From JAIOSM01 sp023143455 (lineage in GTDB: Bacteria > Desulfobacterota > Desulfobacteria > Desulfobacterales > Desulfobacteraceae): DNA of 27,284 nt. The position numbers were made by a program, and so were the translations under genes. Below are positions 7,536-15,692 of the stretch, in pieces. Below the pieces are notes generated by a model that made no database searches, was not told the DNA's origin, and saw only the letters and a program-made list of their open reading frames with translations. The number at the start of each line of letters is the position of its first letter. Positions within the stretch are counted from its first letter, which is position 1. The stretch is from contig DAOVTW010000044.1 in NCBI GenBank assembly GCA_030632885.1, forward strand, positions 1-27,284, written 5' to 3'.

Positions 7536-10004
7536 ATGATAAGTAAAGAAGTGAGTCATATAAATATCGAGACAGAAATGCAGCAGTCCTATCTCGAATA
7601 TGCAATGAGCGTAATTATCGGAAGAGCACTTCCCGACGTTAGAGATGGTTTAAAGCCGGTTCACAGGCGAGCTCTTTTTGCTATGCAACAGTTAAGAAAT
7701 GACTATAACAAACCACATAAAAAATCGGCACGTATTGTTGGTGATGTGATTGGTAAGTATCACCCCCATGGTGATTCAGCTGTTTATAACACAATAGTCA
7801 GAATGGCCCAGGAGTTTTCTTTAAGATATATTCTTGTGGACGGACAGGGAAACTTTGGGTCGGTTGACGGTGATTCAGCTGCTGCCATGAGATATACAGA
7901 AATCAGGATGAAAAAGATTGCCCATGAGATGCTGGCTGATCTTGAAAAAGAAACTGTTGACTTTCAACCTAACTATGATGAATCTCTGGAAGAACCAGTG
8001 GTTTTTCCAACAAAGTTTCCAGCTCTTCTTGTAAACGGGTCCTCGGGAATTGCAGTTGGCATGACTACCAATATTCCGCCCCATAACTTGAGCGAAGTTG
8101 TTCAGGGGCTAATTGCTTTACTTGATAATCCTCAAATAGATATTCCTGGATTAATGGAATATATTCCTGGTCCTGATTTCCCAACATATGGTTTTATTTC
8201 CGGAAGACAAGGAATCATTGATGCGTATACAACAGGAAGAGGTATTGTCCATATGCGGGCAAGACTCGAGGTTGAAGAGAATAAAAAGACAAAACAGGAA
8301 ACAATTGTTATTACAGAACTCCCATATCAGATTAATAAAGCAAGACTAGTTGAAAAAATAGCTGCTTTAGTTAGGGAAAAAGTAATTGAGGGTGTTTCCT
8401 ATGTAAGAGATGAATCAGACCGTCAGGGCATGCGTATGGCAATAGGTCTTAAAAAGAATCAGATTGCAGATGTTATAATAAACCAGCTTTACAAACATAC
8501 AAGTATGCAGGCAAGCTTTGGAATAATTTTCCTTGCAGTTGTCAACGACAGACCTGAACTTTTAACTCTAAAAGAGATCCTTGAGCATTTTATTGAACAT
8601 AGAAAAAATGTAATAACAAAAAGAACTATTTTTGATTTAAACAAAGCTGAAAAAAATGCTCATATTTTAGAAGGTCTAATAATAGCTTTGAGTAACCTGG
8701 ATGATGTTGTTAAGCTCATACGAGCTTCTAAATCACCTGCAGAGGCAAAATTAGGCTTGATAGAAAAATTTGAGCTGTCTGAAATCCAGGCGCAGGAAAT
8801 CCTTAACATGCGTCTTCAAAGGCTTACAGCCCTTGAGCGAGAAAAAATAGATCAGGAATATGATGCTCTTTTAAAAAATATTAAATGGTATAAAGAAATC
8901 CTTGCAAGCTCAGAGATTGTAAGGGGAATAATTAAAGATGAACTTACTGAGCTTAAAGATGAGTATGGGGATGAAAGACGTACTGAAATTATAGACGCAG
9001 TTGATGATATTAATCTTGCTGACATGATAGCTGAAGAGGATATGGTAGTTACCATAACCAAAAGTGGTTATATTAAACGTAACCCAACTACTCTTTATTC
9101 AAAACAGCATCGCGGTGGCAAAGGTAAAACTGCAATGGGCACAAAAGATGATGATTATGTTGAACATCTTTTTGTATCATCAACACATTATACTTTTATG
9201 TTTATAACAAATATGGGTAAGGTTTATCAAACAAAAGTTTATGAACTACCCATTGCCGGGCGATCAAGCTTAGGTAAAGCAATTGTAAATATTTTGAATT
9301 TTGACGAGGGAGAAAAACTTGCCACAGTCCTTGTTGTGCCGGAATTCATAGAAAACAGATTCGTTGTGATGGCTACCAAAAAGGGCAGAGTTAAAAAGAC
9401 AAAACTCATGTCATATGCAAGACCAAGATCAGGAGGTCTTATCGGTATTAAACTTGCTGATGGAGATGAGCTTATTGCAGCAAGAATTACCAATGGAGAT
9501 GATGATATTGTTTTAGGATCAAATGGTGGTAAAGTCATAAGATTTAATGAAAATGATGTCCGTGAAACTGCCCGAGGTTCCATGGGAGTTAAAGGTATGA
9601 ATATAGGCTCAAAAGCTGTTATTGTTGGTATGGAAACCTTTTCCCACGGTACTACACTTCTTTGTGTTACAGAGCACGGATTTGGAAAAAGAACTTTTGT
9701 AGAAGAGTATCGAACCCAGAATAGAGGTGGAAAAGGTGTTTTCTCAATAAAGACTTCTGAACGAAATGGTAAAATGGTTTCTCTTCTTGTGGTTGATGAT
9801 AATGAAGAGATTATAATGATAACTGATAAGGGTAAACTTATCAGGACACCAGTAAAAGGTATCTCAGTTATCAGCAGAAATACCCATGGAGTAAAACTTA
9901 TAAATTGTGACCCAAAAGAGAAACTAATTGCAGTGGGAAGAGTTCCTGAACAGGAAGAAGAAGATGAAGAGAATGGCGATGAAGAAGAATCCACATCTTC
10001 GTAA
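7536..10004 (+). CDS. gyrA: DNA gyrase subunit A
   Basis: This 822-residue protein is the breaking and rejoining subunit of the type II topoisomerase that introduces negative supercoils, acting as A2B2 with GyrB; gyrB is not in the window. The catalytic tyrosine is Y120 in AAAMRYTEIRM. The winged-helix quinolone pocket reads HPHGDSAVYNTIVRM, with S81 and N85. The GyrA-box equivalent in the C-terminal beta-pinwheel is QHRGGKG, supporting gyrase over topoisomerase IV, and the pinwheel repeats run to about residue 800. The last 20 residues are strongly acidic, as in other gyrases where the tail tunes supercoiling. GGAG at 7521-7524 supports the ATG start. N85 aligns with E. coli D87, a position where D87N is a known quinolone-resistance change; here it is probably the natural residue. 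Confidence 0.98.
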   Translation: MISKEVSHINIETEMQQSYLEYAMSVIIGRALPDVRDGLKPVHRRALFAMQQLRNDYNKPHKKSARIVGDVIGKYHPHGDSAVYNTIVRMAQEFSLRYILVDGQGNFGSVDGDSAAAMRYTEIRMKKIAHEMLADLEKETVDFQPNYDESLEEPVVFPTKFPALLVNGSSGIAVGMTTNIPPHNLSEVVQGLIALLDNPQIDIPGLMEYIPGPDFPTYGFISGRQGIIDAYTTGRGIVHMRARLEVEENKKTKQETIVITELPYQINKARLVEKIAALVREKVIEGVSYVRDESDRQGMRMAIGLKKNQIADVIINQLYKHTSMQASFGIIFLAVVNDRPELLTLKEILEHFIEHRKNVITKRTIFDLNKAEKNAHILEGLIIALSNLDDVVKLIRASKSPAEAKLGLIEKFELSEIQAQEILNMRLQRLTALEREKIDQEYDALLKNIKWYKEILASSEIVRGIIKDELTELKDEYGDERRTEIIDAVDDINLADMIAEEDMVVTITKSGYIKRNPTTLYSKQHRGGKGKTAMGTKDDDYVEHLFVSSTHYTFMFITNMGKVYQTKVYELPIAGRSSLGKAIVNILNFDEGEKLATVLVVPEFIENRFVVMATKKGRVKKTKLMSYARPRSGGLIGIKLADGDELIAARITNGDDDIVLGSNGGKVIRFNENDVRETARGSMGVKGMNIGSKAVIVGMETFSHGTTLLCVTEHGFGKRTFVEEYRTQNRGGKGVFSIKTSERNGKMVSLLVVDDNEEIIMITDKGKLIRTPVKGISVISRNTHGVKLINCDPKEKLIAVGRVPEQEEEDEENGDEEESTSS

Positions 10005-10020
10005 ATAAATTGATGGGAGA

Positions 10021-10740
10021 ATGGCAAACTTAGCTCATAAAGGTGAGGGGCATAGACAAAGACTAAAACAAAAGTTTTTTGCAGGTGGACTTGCCGGATT
10101 TTTAGATTATGAAGTTATTGAACTTCTTCTTATTTTAAATACCCCGCGAAGGGATTGTAAAGATTGTGCTAAAGAACTGTTAAGGAAATTCAAGACTTTG
10201 CAATCGGTTTTTGAAGCAGAGCCTGAAGAACTTCAACAGGTAAAAGGTGTCGGCAAAGCAAATGTCCTTGGTATTAAATTAATTAAAGAAGTTGCAGAAC
10301 GCTATCTTGAGAAAAGAATAATAGCAAAGGATGTTGTCAAGAACCCACAAGATCTGATAAAATATTTGTATTATTCAATAGGCAATAAAGAAAGAGAGTA
10401 TTTTGCAGGGATCTTTCTTGATGCAAAAAACAGAGTTCTGGCATCTGAAATTTTGTTTACAGGTACTTTGACTTCAAGCTCAGTTTATCCCAGAGAAGTT
10501 ATTACTAAAGCATTACAGCATAAAGCTGCAACAATGATTTTTGCGCATAATCATCCTTCCGGGGATGTTTCACCATCTTCTGGAGATATTGCTATAACCA
10601 GAAGACTTGTTTTTGCATTAAGTTATGTTGGCATAGTTGTTCATGAGCATTTAATAACAGGTGGAGATGACTTTTATAGCTTTCATGAAAATGGGTATAT
10701 AGATAAATTTAAAAAAGAGTATGAAATTAGTAATGGATAA
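10021..10740 (+). CDS. radC: RadC/JAB-domain protein
   Basis: This 239-residue member of the RadC family has an N-terminal helix-hairpin-helix region (VKGVGKANVLG, 74-84) and a C-terminal MPN+/JAB fold. The JAB metal site is complete: H176 and H178 in HNHPSGD and D189 in the SSGD that follows. The conserved HRQRL near the N-terminus supports the start. The cellular function of RadC is unsettled: the historical DNA-repair role in E. coli was attributed to a different mutation, and mobile copies occur in many elements. This one sits in a core gene train 16 bases after gyrA. Its GGGAGA purine run directly abuts the ATG, an unusually short spacing, so translation may depend on coupling to gyrA. 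Confidence 0.93.
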   Translation: MANLAHKGEGHRQRLKQKFFAGGLAGFLDYEVIELLLILNTPRRDCKDCAKELLRKFKTLQSVFEAEPEELQQVKGVGKANVLGIKLIKEVAERYLEKRIIAKDVVKNPQDLIKYLYYSIGNKEREYFAGIFLDAKNRVLASEILFTGTLTSSSVYPREVITKALQHKAATMIFAHNHPSGDVSPSSGDIAITRRLVFALSYVGIVVHEHLITGGDDFYSFHENGYIDKFKKEYEISNG

Positions 10741-11005
10741 TCAAACCCTTGAGTTAAGTGGTGAAAAAGATTGTTATGGAGATCTTAAAATAGTTTTTCC
10801 CATGACAGAGACAGGTTTGAGAGAGACCCCCCATTATTGTAGACATGAATGCTCGTATAAGACTGAATGCTTAAAAAAAGCACTTGCAACATCAAAAGGA
10901 AGGATAGTAGAAGAAGAATTATTAGAAAGAGGTAGTAAAGCAGGGACTATTGGTTTTGTTGAAAGATGGTCAAGAAGGAAGCAGCTTGACAGGCGAAAGG
11001 ATTAA
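10721..11005 (+). CDS. Unrecognised 94-residue cysteine-cluster protein
   Basis: A small hydrophilic protein whose start overlaps the last 20 bases of radC, suggesting translational coupling. Two in-frame starts are possible, at 10721 and 10733. The notable feature is H38-Y-C40-x3-C44-x5-C50 plus an isolated C18, which could bind zinc or a small iron-sulfur cluster. The C-terminal third is rich in Arg and Lys (RWSRRKQLDRRKD), suggesting contact with nucleic acid or an acidic surface. I do not recognise the family. Its stop lies four bases before the pgk start, so it is locked into the radC-pgk transcript. Confidence 0.8.
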   Translation: MKLVMDNQTLELSGEKDCYGDLKIVFPMTETGLRETPHYCRHECSYKTECLKKALATSKGRIVEEELLERGSKAGTIGFVERWSRRKQLDRRKD

Positions 11006-11009
11006 TAAA

Positions 11010-12185
11010 ATGAAATCTGTCAGAGATGTTGATGTGTCAAGTAAGAGAGTGTTGGTGAGGGTGGATTATAACGTTCCCATGGATGAAGCTTTAAATATTA
11101 CTGATGATAACCGAATTAAAGCAACACTGCCTTTGATTGAATATCTAAAAGCAAACAGAGCTTGCATAATACTGATGTCTCACATGGGCAGACCAAAAGG
11201 CGTGCGTGTACAGGAACTTTCTCTTGCATCTGCAGCTACTCGCCTTTCCAAATTGTTGAACCAAAAAGTCGATTTTATAGATGATTGTATTGGCAAAAAA
11301 GTAGAAGATAGAGTTAATAAATTAAAAAAGGGCGAGATCCTTTTATTGGAAAATTTGCGATTCCATGAACAGGAAAAATCAAATGATCCTCAATTCGCTC
11401 AAAAGCTTGCAAGCCTTTGTGATGTTTATGTGAATGATGCCTTTGCAGTTTCTCACCGTGATCAGGCATCTGTTACAGGTATTACGGAATTTGCGTCTGT
11501 ATCTGTGGCTGGCTTTCTTCTTGAAAAAGAGCTGAAATCTTATTATGATTCAGTAGAAAACCCTAAAAAGCCTCTTGTAGCAATTATTGGCGGTGCAAAA
11601 GTGTCAGGCAAGCTTGAAGCGTTACAGAATATGCTGAAATTTGTCGATAAACTTATTATTGGCGGTGCAATGGCAAATACTTTTCTAAAAAGTCAGGGGA
11701 TTGATACAAAAGGATCACTAATTGAAAATGATCTTGTTGAGACAGCCAAAAGAATAGTAAAACAGGCAAAAGAAAAAGGTGTTGAACTTTTTTTACCCAT
11801 TGACCTTGTTGTAGCTGAGAAGTTTGACAAGGATGCTTTAGCAAAAGAAGTTGACCTTAATAATATTCCTGATAACTGGATTGCCCTTGATATAGGCTCC
11901 AAAACCTGCGATCTTTATACAAAAGCTATTGCGGATGCAGGAACAATTGTCTGGAATGGTCCCATGGGTGTATTTGAAATGGATCAGTTTATGACCGGAA
12001 CAAAAAGAGTTGCCAATGCAATTGCTGAGTCAAATGCTTTTTCAATTATTGGTGGCGGAGATACGGGGCTTGCTGTAAAACAATGTAATGTTGCCCAAAA
12101 AGTAAGCTATATATCAACAGGAGGAGGGGCTTTCCTTCATCTTATGGAAGGAAAAAAATTGCCAGGTGTAAAAGCTTTAGAATAA
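11010..12185 (+). CDS. pgk: Phosphoglycerate kinase
   Basis: A 391-residue cytoplasmic enzyme transferring phosphate between 1,3-bisphosphoglycerate and ADP in glycolysis and gluconeogenesis. Family motifs run through the sequence: VLVRVDYNVPMD, SHMGRPKG, LLENLRFH, VNDAFAVSHR, IIGGAKVSGK, WNGPMGVFE and the C-terminal nucleotide motif GGGDTGLAV followed by STGGGAFLHLMEGK. I chose the ATG at 11010: the product then begins MKSVRDVD, has the family's usual length and has AAGG nine bases upstream. A longer frame from 10950 would add 20 residues unlike PGK and overlap the preceding gene. No gapA or tpiA neighbour is present in the window. Confidence 0.97.
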   Translation: MKSVRDVDVSSKRVLVRVDYNVPMDEALNITDDNRIKATLPLIEYLKANRACIILMSHMGRPKGVRVQELSLASAATRLSKLLNQKVDFIDDCIGKKVEDRVNKLKKGEILLLENLRFHEQEKSNDPQFAQKLASLCDVYVNDAFAVSHRDQASVTGITEFASVSVAGFLLEKELKSYYDSVENPKKPLVAIIGGAKVSGKLEALQNMLKFVDKLIIGGAMANTFLKSQGIDTKGSLIENDLVETAKRIVKQAKEKGVELFLPIDLVVAEKFDKDALAKEVDLNNIPDNWIALDIGSKTCDLYTKAIADAGTIVWNGPMGVFEMDQFMTGTKRVANAIAESNAFSIIGGGDTGLAVKQCNVAQKVSYISTGGGAFLHLMEGKKLPGVKALE

Positions 12186-12209
12186 AATATAAAAAAGGGA
12201 TAAATAGCA

Positions 12210-13262
12210 ATGACTTTTAACACCAGAAATGAACTGAGTTGGGAAGACAGGCTGCGCAGATCATACTATGAAGTTTTGCGTGATGAACTTGACCATTTTA
12301 TATTGCAGTATGCTCTTGTGGACTCCTACAACAATTTTATTCGCCAGAAAATGCTATATCCATTTGTTGAAACAAGAGAGCTTAAACCAAGAGCAAGAAT
12401 TCCCAGCACTGAATTTGAGGCTCAAAATTCGTTTCTTTTAATTTTTTTTGAAGAGAGCATTAAGGCTATTCATAAAAAATATATTCGTTTTTTTGATGTA
12501 AACAAAACCACAAAAGCCAACCTTATTGATCATCAAAATTTTCCTAGCATTGAAAAGTTTGAAAAACAGATTAAATATTTTGAGACAGATGGTTTTTTCT
12601 CTTTTTTAGAATCAATGCTGTCCGTTGATTATGCATTGCTCATTCAACGGAATACATTAAAAAAAGTTAAATATGCTCTCACACATTTCCATGTTCGCAT
12701 AGATTGGCCCATTGCAGAAGCAGCAGAAGATCTTGCAATGTCATTGAGATATATATCGAAAGATTTATATGAAAGTGGTGATAAATACGCAGAAGACCTT
12801 CAAAAGAAATTTTTTGAATATTATGGAGTCCCCATAATGGCTGGAGGGAGAAGGACCGCCGCCATAATTGCTGCTCAATACTTTAGAAGATTTGGCGGGA
12901 TCTCAACTGTATATGTCGGCTCAAGTGAGTCCAGGTCTCTTTTAACAATTGGGGATCAGGGTGTGTCAAAGAATATCCTTGTCAAATTATCTTTAGGCCA
13001 GATAAATAAAATAATTAAGCAAGCTTCCCTGACAAAAAAACAATTTATAAAGAATTATGTTGTGGCACAAGAGAGTAAATCATTTATATCAATTTTAAAT
13101 GTCAGATATGCAAACACCATCCATGCGCTGCCACCGGAAGGGGGAAAATTAAGAGAAATGAATCCTGACATTAACTGGCTCACTGTTTCTTCAGAATGTA
13201 TTGTACCTAAACCCTTTGTAAAAAATTATGCACCTGTTCCCCATAAGATGATTTATTCGTGA
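12210..13262 (+). CDS. Unrecognised 350-residue conserved-looking protein
   Basis: A soluble-looking protein of 350 residues with no signal peptide or long hydrophobic span. It starts 24 bases after pgk with AGGGA ahead of the ATG, so it is probably co-transcribed. The N-terminal half is helical and rich in aromatic and charged residues (WEDRLRRSYYEVLRDELDHF); the second half holds AGGRRTAAIIAAQYFRRFGG near residue 215 and YVGSSESRSLLTIGDQG. I can assign no family or function. The last 10 bases overlap the end of the convergent acetyltransferase gene. Normal codon texture and a ribosome site argue that it is real. Confidence 0.85.
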   Translation: MTFNTRNELSWEDRLRRSYYEVLRDELDHFILQYALVDSYNNFIRQKMLYPFVETRELKPRARIPSTEFEAQNSFLLIFFEESIKAIHKKYIRFFDVNKTTKANLIDHQNFPSIEKFEKQIKYFETDGFFSFLESMLSVDYALLIQRNTLKKVKYALTHFHVRIDWPIAEAAEDLAMSLRYISKDLYESGDKYAEDLQKKFFEYYGVPIMAGGRRTAAIIAAQYFRRFGGISTVYVGSSESRSLLTIGDQGVSKNILVKLSLGQINKIIKQASLTKKQFIKNYVVAQESKSFISILNVRYANTIHALPPEGGKLREMNPDINWLTVSSECIVPKPFVKNYAPVPHKMIYS

Positions 13263-13714
13263 AGCTTTTTTACCATTGCAGTCTCATCACAGTCAGGGAA
13301 TTTGATGCAAAACATACAATCAGACCATATTTTTTTTGGCAGTTCTGATTTGTCTACTTTTTTAAAATCAAACCTTTCAAAAAATGAAGACCTGTATGTT
13401 AAAACAAATAATTCTGAAATATTAAAGACATAAGCTTCCTGAATGCATCTGTCAACAAGAAGCGTTCCTGTCCCTGAATTTTTATATTCTTCTTTTATTG
13501 CAAGAGACCTGATTTCAGCGAGGTTTTCCCAGCAAAATTGCAATGCACAACACCCGGTAAGTTCACTAGTTTTTTCATCCTCACATACCCAGAAGTCTCT
13601 TAAGTGATCATATAAAGCGCTTAGAGGGCGGGCAAGCATATCACCCTTTTCATCATAATATCTGAGTAGAGAATGTATGGAGGGTATGTCTTCAATTCTT
13701 GCTTTTCTTATCAT
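13253..13714 (-). CDS. argA: Short ArgA-type GNAT acetyltransferase (probable N-acetylglutamate synthase)
   Basis: A 153-residue GNAT-fold protein with the acetyl-CoA loop at about 77-86 (YKNSGTGTLL). The block AEIRSLAI (66-73), the VLTYRSSFFERFDF-type segment and the C-terminal KIWSDCMFCIKFPDCDE match the short stand-alone ArgA group typified by Rv2747, which makes N-acetylglutamate, the first step of arginine synthesis. C133, C136 and C142 are part of that signature. It is the last gene of the minus-strand train, three bases after the PBP stop, with its AAGGA ribosome site (13725-13729) inside the PBP coding end. No other arginine genes are nearby. A different acetyl acceptor remains possible. 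Confidence 0.82.
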   Translation of the reverse strand: MIRKARIEDIPSIHSLLRYYDEKGDMLARPLSALYDHLRDFWVCEDEKTSELTGCCALQFCWENLAEIRSLAIKEEYKNSGTGTLLVDRCIQEAYVFNISELFVLTYRSSFFERFDFKKVDKSELPKKIWSDCMFCIKFPDCDETAMVKKLHE

Positions 13715-13717
13715 ATT

Positions 13718-15679
13718 CTAAGTGTCCTTTATAAGAATTAGAGCTTTAACATCAGAATGTTTTTCAGGTTTAGTAAATATTTTGCCTGTGTCAGGGTCCA
13801 TGTATATCATTTTTGTGTTATCCGGGATATCAAAAAATTGGTATTCCTTTTTAAACAGGACTTTTTCCATGAAATTGATCCATATAGGAAGAGCTGCCTT
13901 TGCCCCTGTTTGAAACCTTCCAAGGGAGGTTGAATCATCATTACCCACCCAGACTCCAGCTACAATCTCAGGGCTGAAACCAATAAAAAGGGCATCTTTG
14001 TACTCATCAGTTGTTCCTGTTTTGCCAGCAATACTTTTTTTAATAAAGCTTGCTTTTTGTCCGGTTCCCTCACGTATAACAGCCTGGAGCATATCAGTTA
14101 TGATTGCAGAATCCTGTCTTGACATTACATTCCTTTTTTCAGGGTTTGCAATATATAGAATTTTATTGTTGGAATCAGTTATTTTAGCAATCGCAAAGGG
14201 TTCAATCCACGTTCCCATGTTAGCAAAAACAGTATAAGCTGAAGTTAACTCCAATAAAGAGACTTCTGAAGTGCCAAGTGCCAGTGAGCGATTGGGTTTT
14301 AATACAGATTTAATCCCTGCTTTTGAAGCAAAGTTTATTATCTGGTCTGCGCCAAGTTCTTCAAGCAATCTAACAGCACAGGTGTTTTTTGATAAAGCTA
14401 ACGCCTTTCTTAGTGTGATTTCTCCAGCATAGGAATTAGAATAGTTTTTTACATTCCATTGGCTAGTACCTGCTTCTTTGGAATAGGAAAGAGGTGTATC
14501 AAGGATTGTGGAGTTCTGGGAAAAGCCTTTTTGGATTGCGTATGCATATATCAGGGGTTTGAAAGCTGAACCAGGCTGCCTTTTCGCAAGAGTAGTTCTG
14601 TTAAATTTGCTTGTTTCAAAGTCTGTACCTCCAACCATAGCAGAAATTTGACCTGATATTGGGTCAATTGCAATGAAAGCACATTGGGGTTCTGTAAGGT
14701 TAGCATGAGCAGAATTTTTATCTTTTTTGCTTTTCAGGCGTTTTTTTTGCTGCGTTATCCATTCAGACACGCTTTTCTCTGCAGTTTTTTGCATATCTAC
14801 GTTTAAGGTAGTGTAAATACTTAAACTTTCTGTATAAATGTTTTGTTTATTAAATTTATTTTTAAGGCTTGCTTTTATATGTTCTATGAAATATGGAGCG
14901 ATTGTCTGATTTTCATCAGGTTTTTTAATAATAATGTTTTCATTAAGCGCGGTGTGATATTCTTGGCTGGAGATTTTTTTTGTTTCAAACATTTGTTTTA
15001 AAACAATTTTTCTTCTTTTTGTTGCAAGCTCAAAGTTGTTTAATGGTGAGTATAAAGATGGTGCCTTTGGTATTCCTGCTATCAGAGCTGATTCGCTTAA
15101 GGTTAAATCCTTTGCTTTTTTATTAAAAAAAGTATTTGCGGCTGCTTCAACTCCATATGCTCCATTGCCAAAATATATTTGATTTAGATATAGTTCAAGG
15201 ATTTCGTTTTTTGTATATCTTCGTTCAATTTGAAGGGTCAGAATTGCTTCTTTAACTTTCCTAATTAAAGTCTTTTCAGGTGATAGGAAAAGTGTTTTGG
15301 CGAGCTGCTGGGTTAATGTACTTGCACCCTGTTTTAAACTCATTGCTGTAATATCTTTTATCAAAGCCCTTGCAATGGATTTGAAATTAATACCAGGGTG
15401 GGAAAAAAAAAGTCTGTCTTCAGTTGAGACAAGAGCATCAATAAGATCAGGAGCAATCTTATCAATTAAAACAGGAAATCTTTTATAAAGGTAAAACTGT
15501 GAAATTAACTGATTTGTATTTGAATAGACATTGGTTACACCAGCAGGTTTGAATTGCTTTAAAGAGTTGATCTGGGGTAAATCATGCATCAGGCTTAAAA
15601 AAAAGCCCAGGCAAACACCTGTGATAATACCTATCGCTACAATAATAAAAATAAGGCAATCAGTCTTTTTAATCTGCAA
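13718..15679 (-). CDS. Class A penicillin-binding protein (PBP1A-like)
   Basis: A 653-residue bifunctional peptidoglycan synthase. A single N-terminal span (about 8-30) anchors it in the inner membrane. The GT51 transglycosylase domain (about 50-230) has catalytic E87 in STEDRLFFSHPG and the GASTLTQQLAKTLFL and RKVKEAILTLQIE motifs. The transpeptidase domain (about 330-640) has S371-x-x-K374, S430-K-N432 and K553-T-G555, all intact. Shorter than E. coli PBP1A because it lacks the long inter-domain insertion; no PASTA or other accessory domain is seen. GGA lies just before the ATG. It begins 13 bases after the HEAT/receiver gene, so it is probably co-transcribed with the chemosensory genes, an unusual association. 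Confidence 0.95.
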   Translation of the reverse strand: MQIKKTDCLIFIIVAIGIITGVCLGFFLSLMHDLPQINSLKQFKPAGVTNVYSNTNQLISQFYLYKRFPVLIDKIAPDLIDALVSTEDRLFFSHPGINFKSIARALIKDITAMSLKQGASTLTQQLAKTLFLSPEKTLIRKVKEAILTLQIERRYTKNEILELYLNQIYFGNGAYGVEAAANTFFNKKAKDLTLSESALIAGIPKAPSLYSPLNNFELATKRRKIVLKQMFETKKISSQEYHTALNENIIIKKPDENQTIAPYFIEHIKASLKNKFNKQNIYTESLSIYTTLNVDMQKTAEKSVSEWITQQKKRLKSKKDKNSAHANLTEPQCAFIAIDPISGQISAMVGGTDFETSKFNRTTLAKRQPGSAFKPLIYAYAIQKGFSQNSTILDTPLSYSKEAGTSQWNVKNYSNSYAGEITLRKALALSKNTCAVRLLEELGADQIINFASKAGIKSVLKPNRSLALGTSEVSLLELTSAYTVFANMGTWIEPFAIAKITDSNNKILYIANPEKRNVMSRQDSAIITDMLQAVIREGTGQKASFIKKSIAGKTGTTDEYKDALFIGFSPEIVAGVWVGNDDSTSLGRFQTGAKAALPIWINFMEKVLFKKEYQFFDIPDNTKMIYMDPDTGKIFTKPEKHSDVKALILIKDT

Positions 15680-15692
15680 TATTATTCCAATT

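Noticed and set aside
9239..10027. 262-codon open frame on the minus strand opposite gyrA
   Set aside because: It is a mirror of the gyrA coding pattern, with Ser/Phe/Pro-rich composition and no family motif; gyrA on the other strand is certain.
10950..11009. N-terminal extension of phosphoglycerate kinase by 20 residues
   Set aside because: The added residues do not resemble PGK, overlap the upstream gene by 56 bases, and the ATG at 11010 has a proper ribosome site and gives the normal family length.
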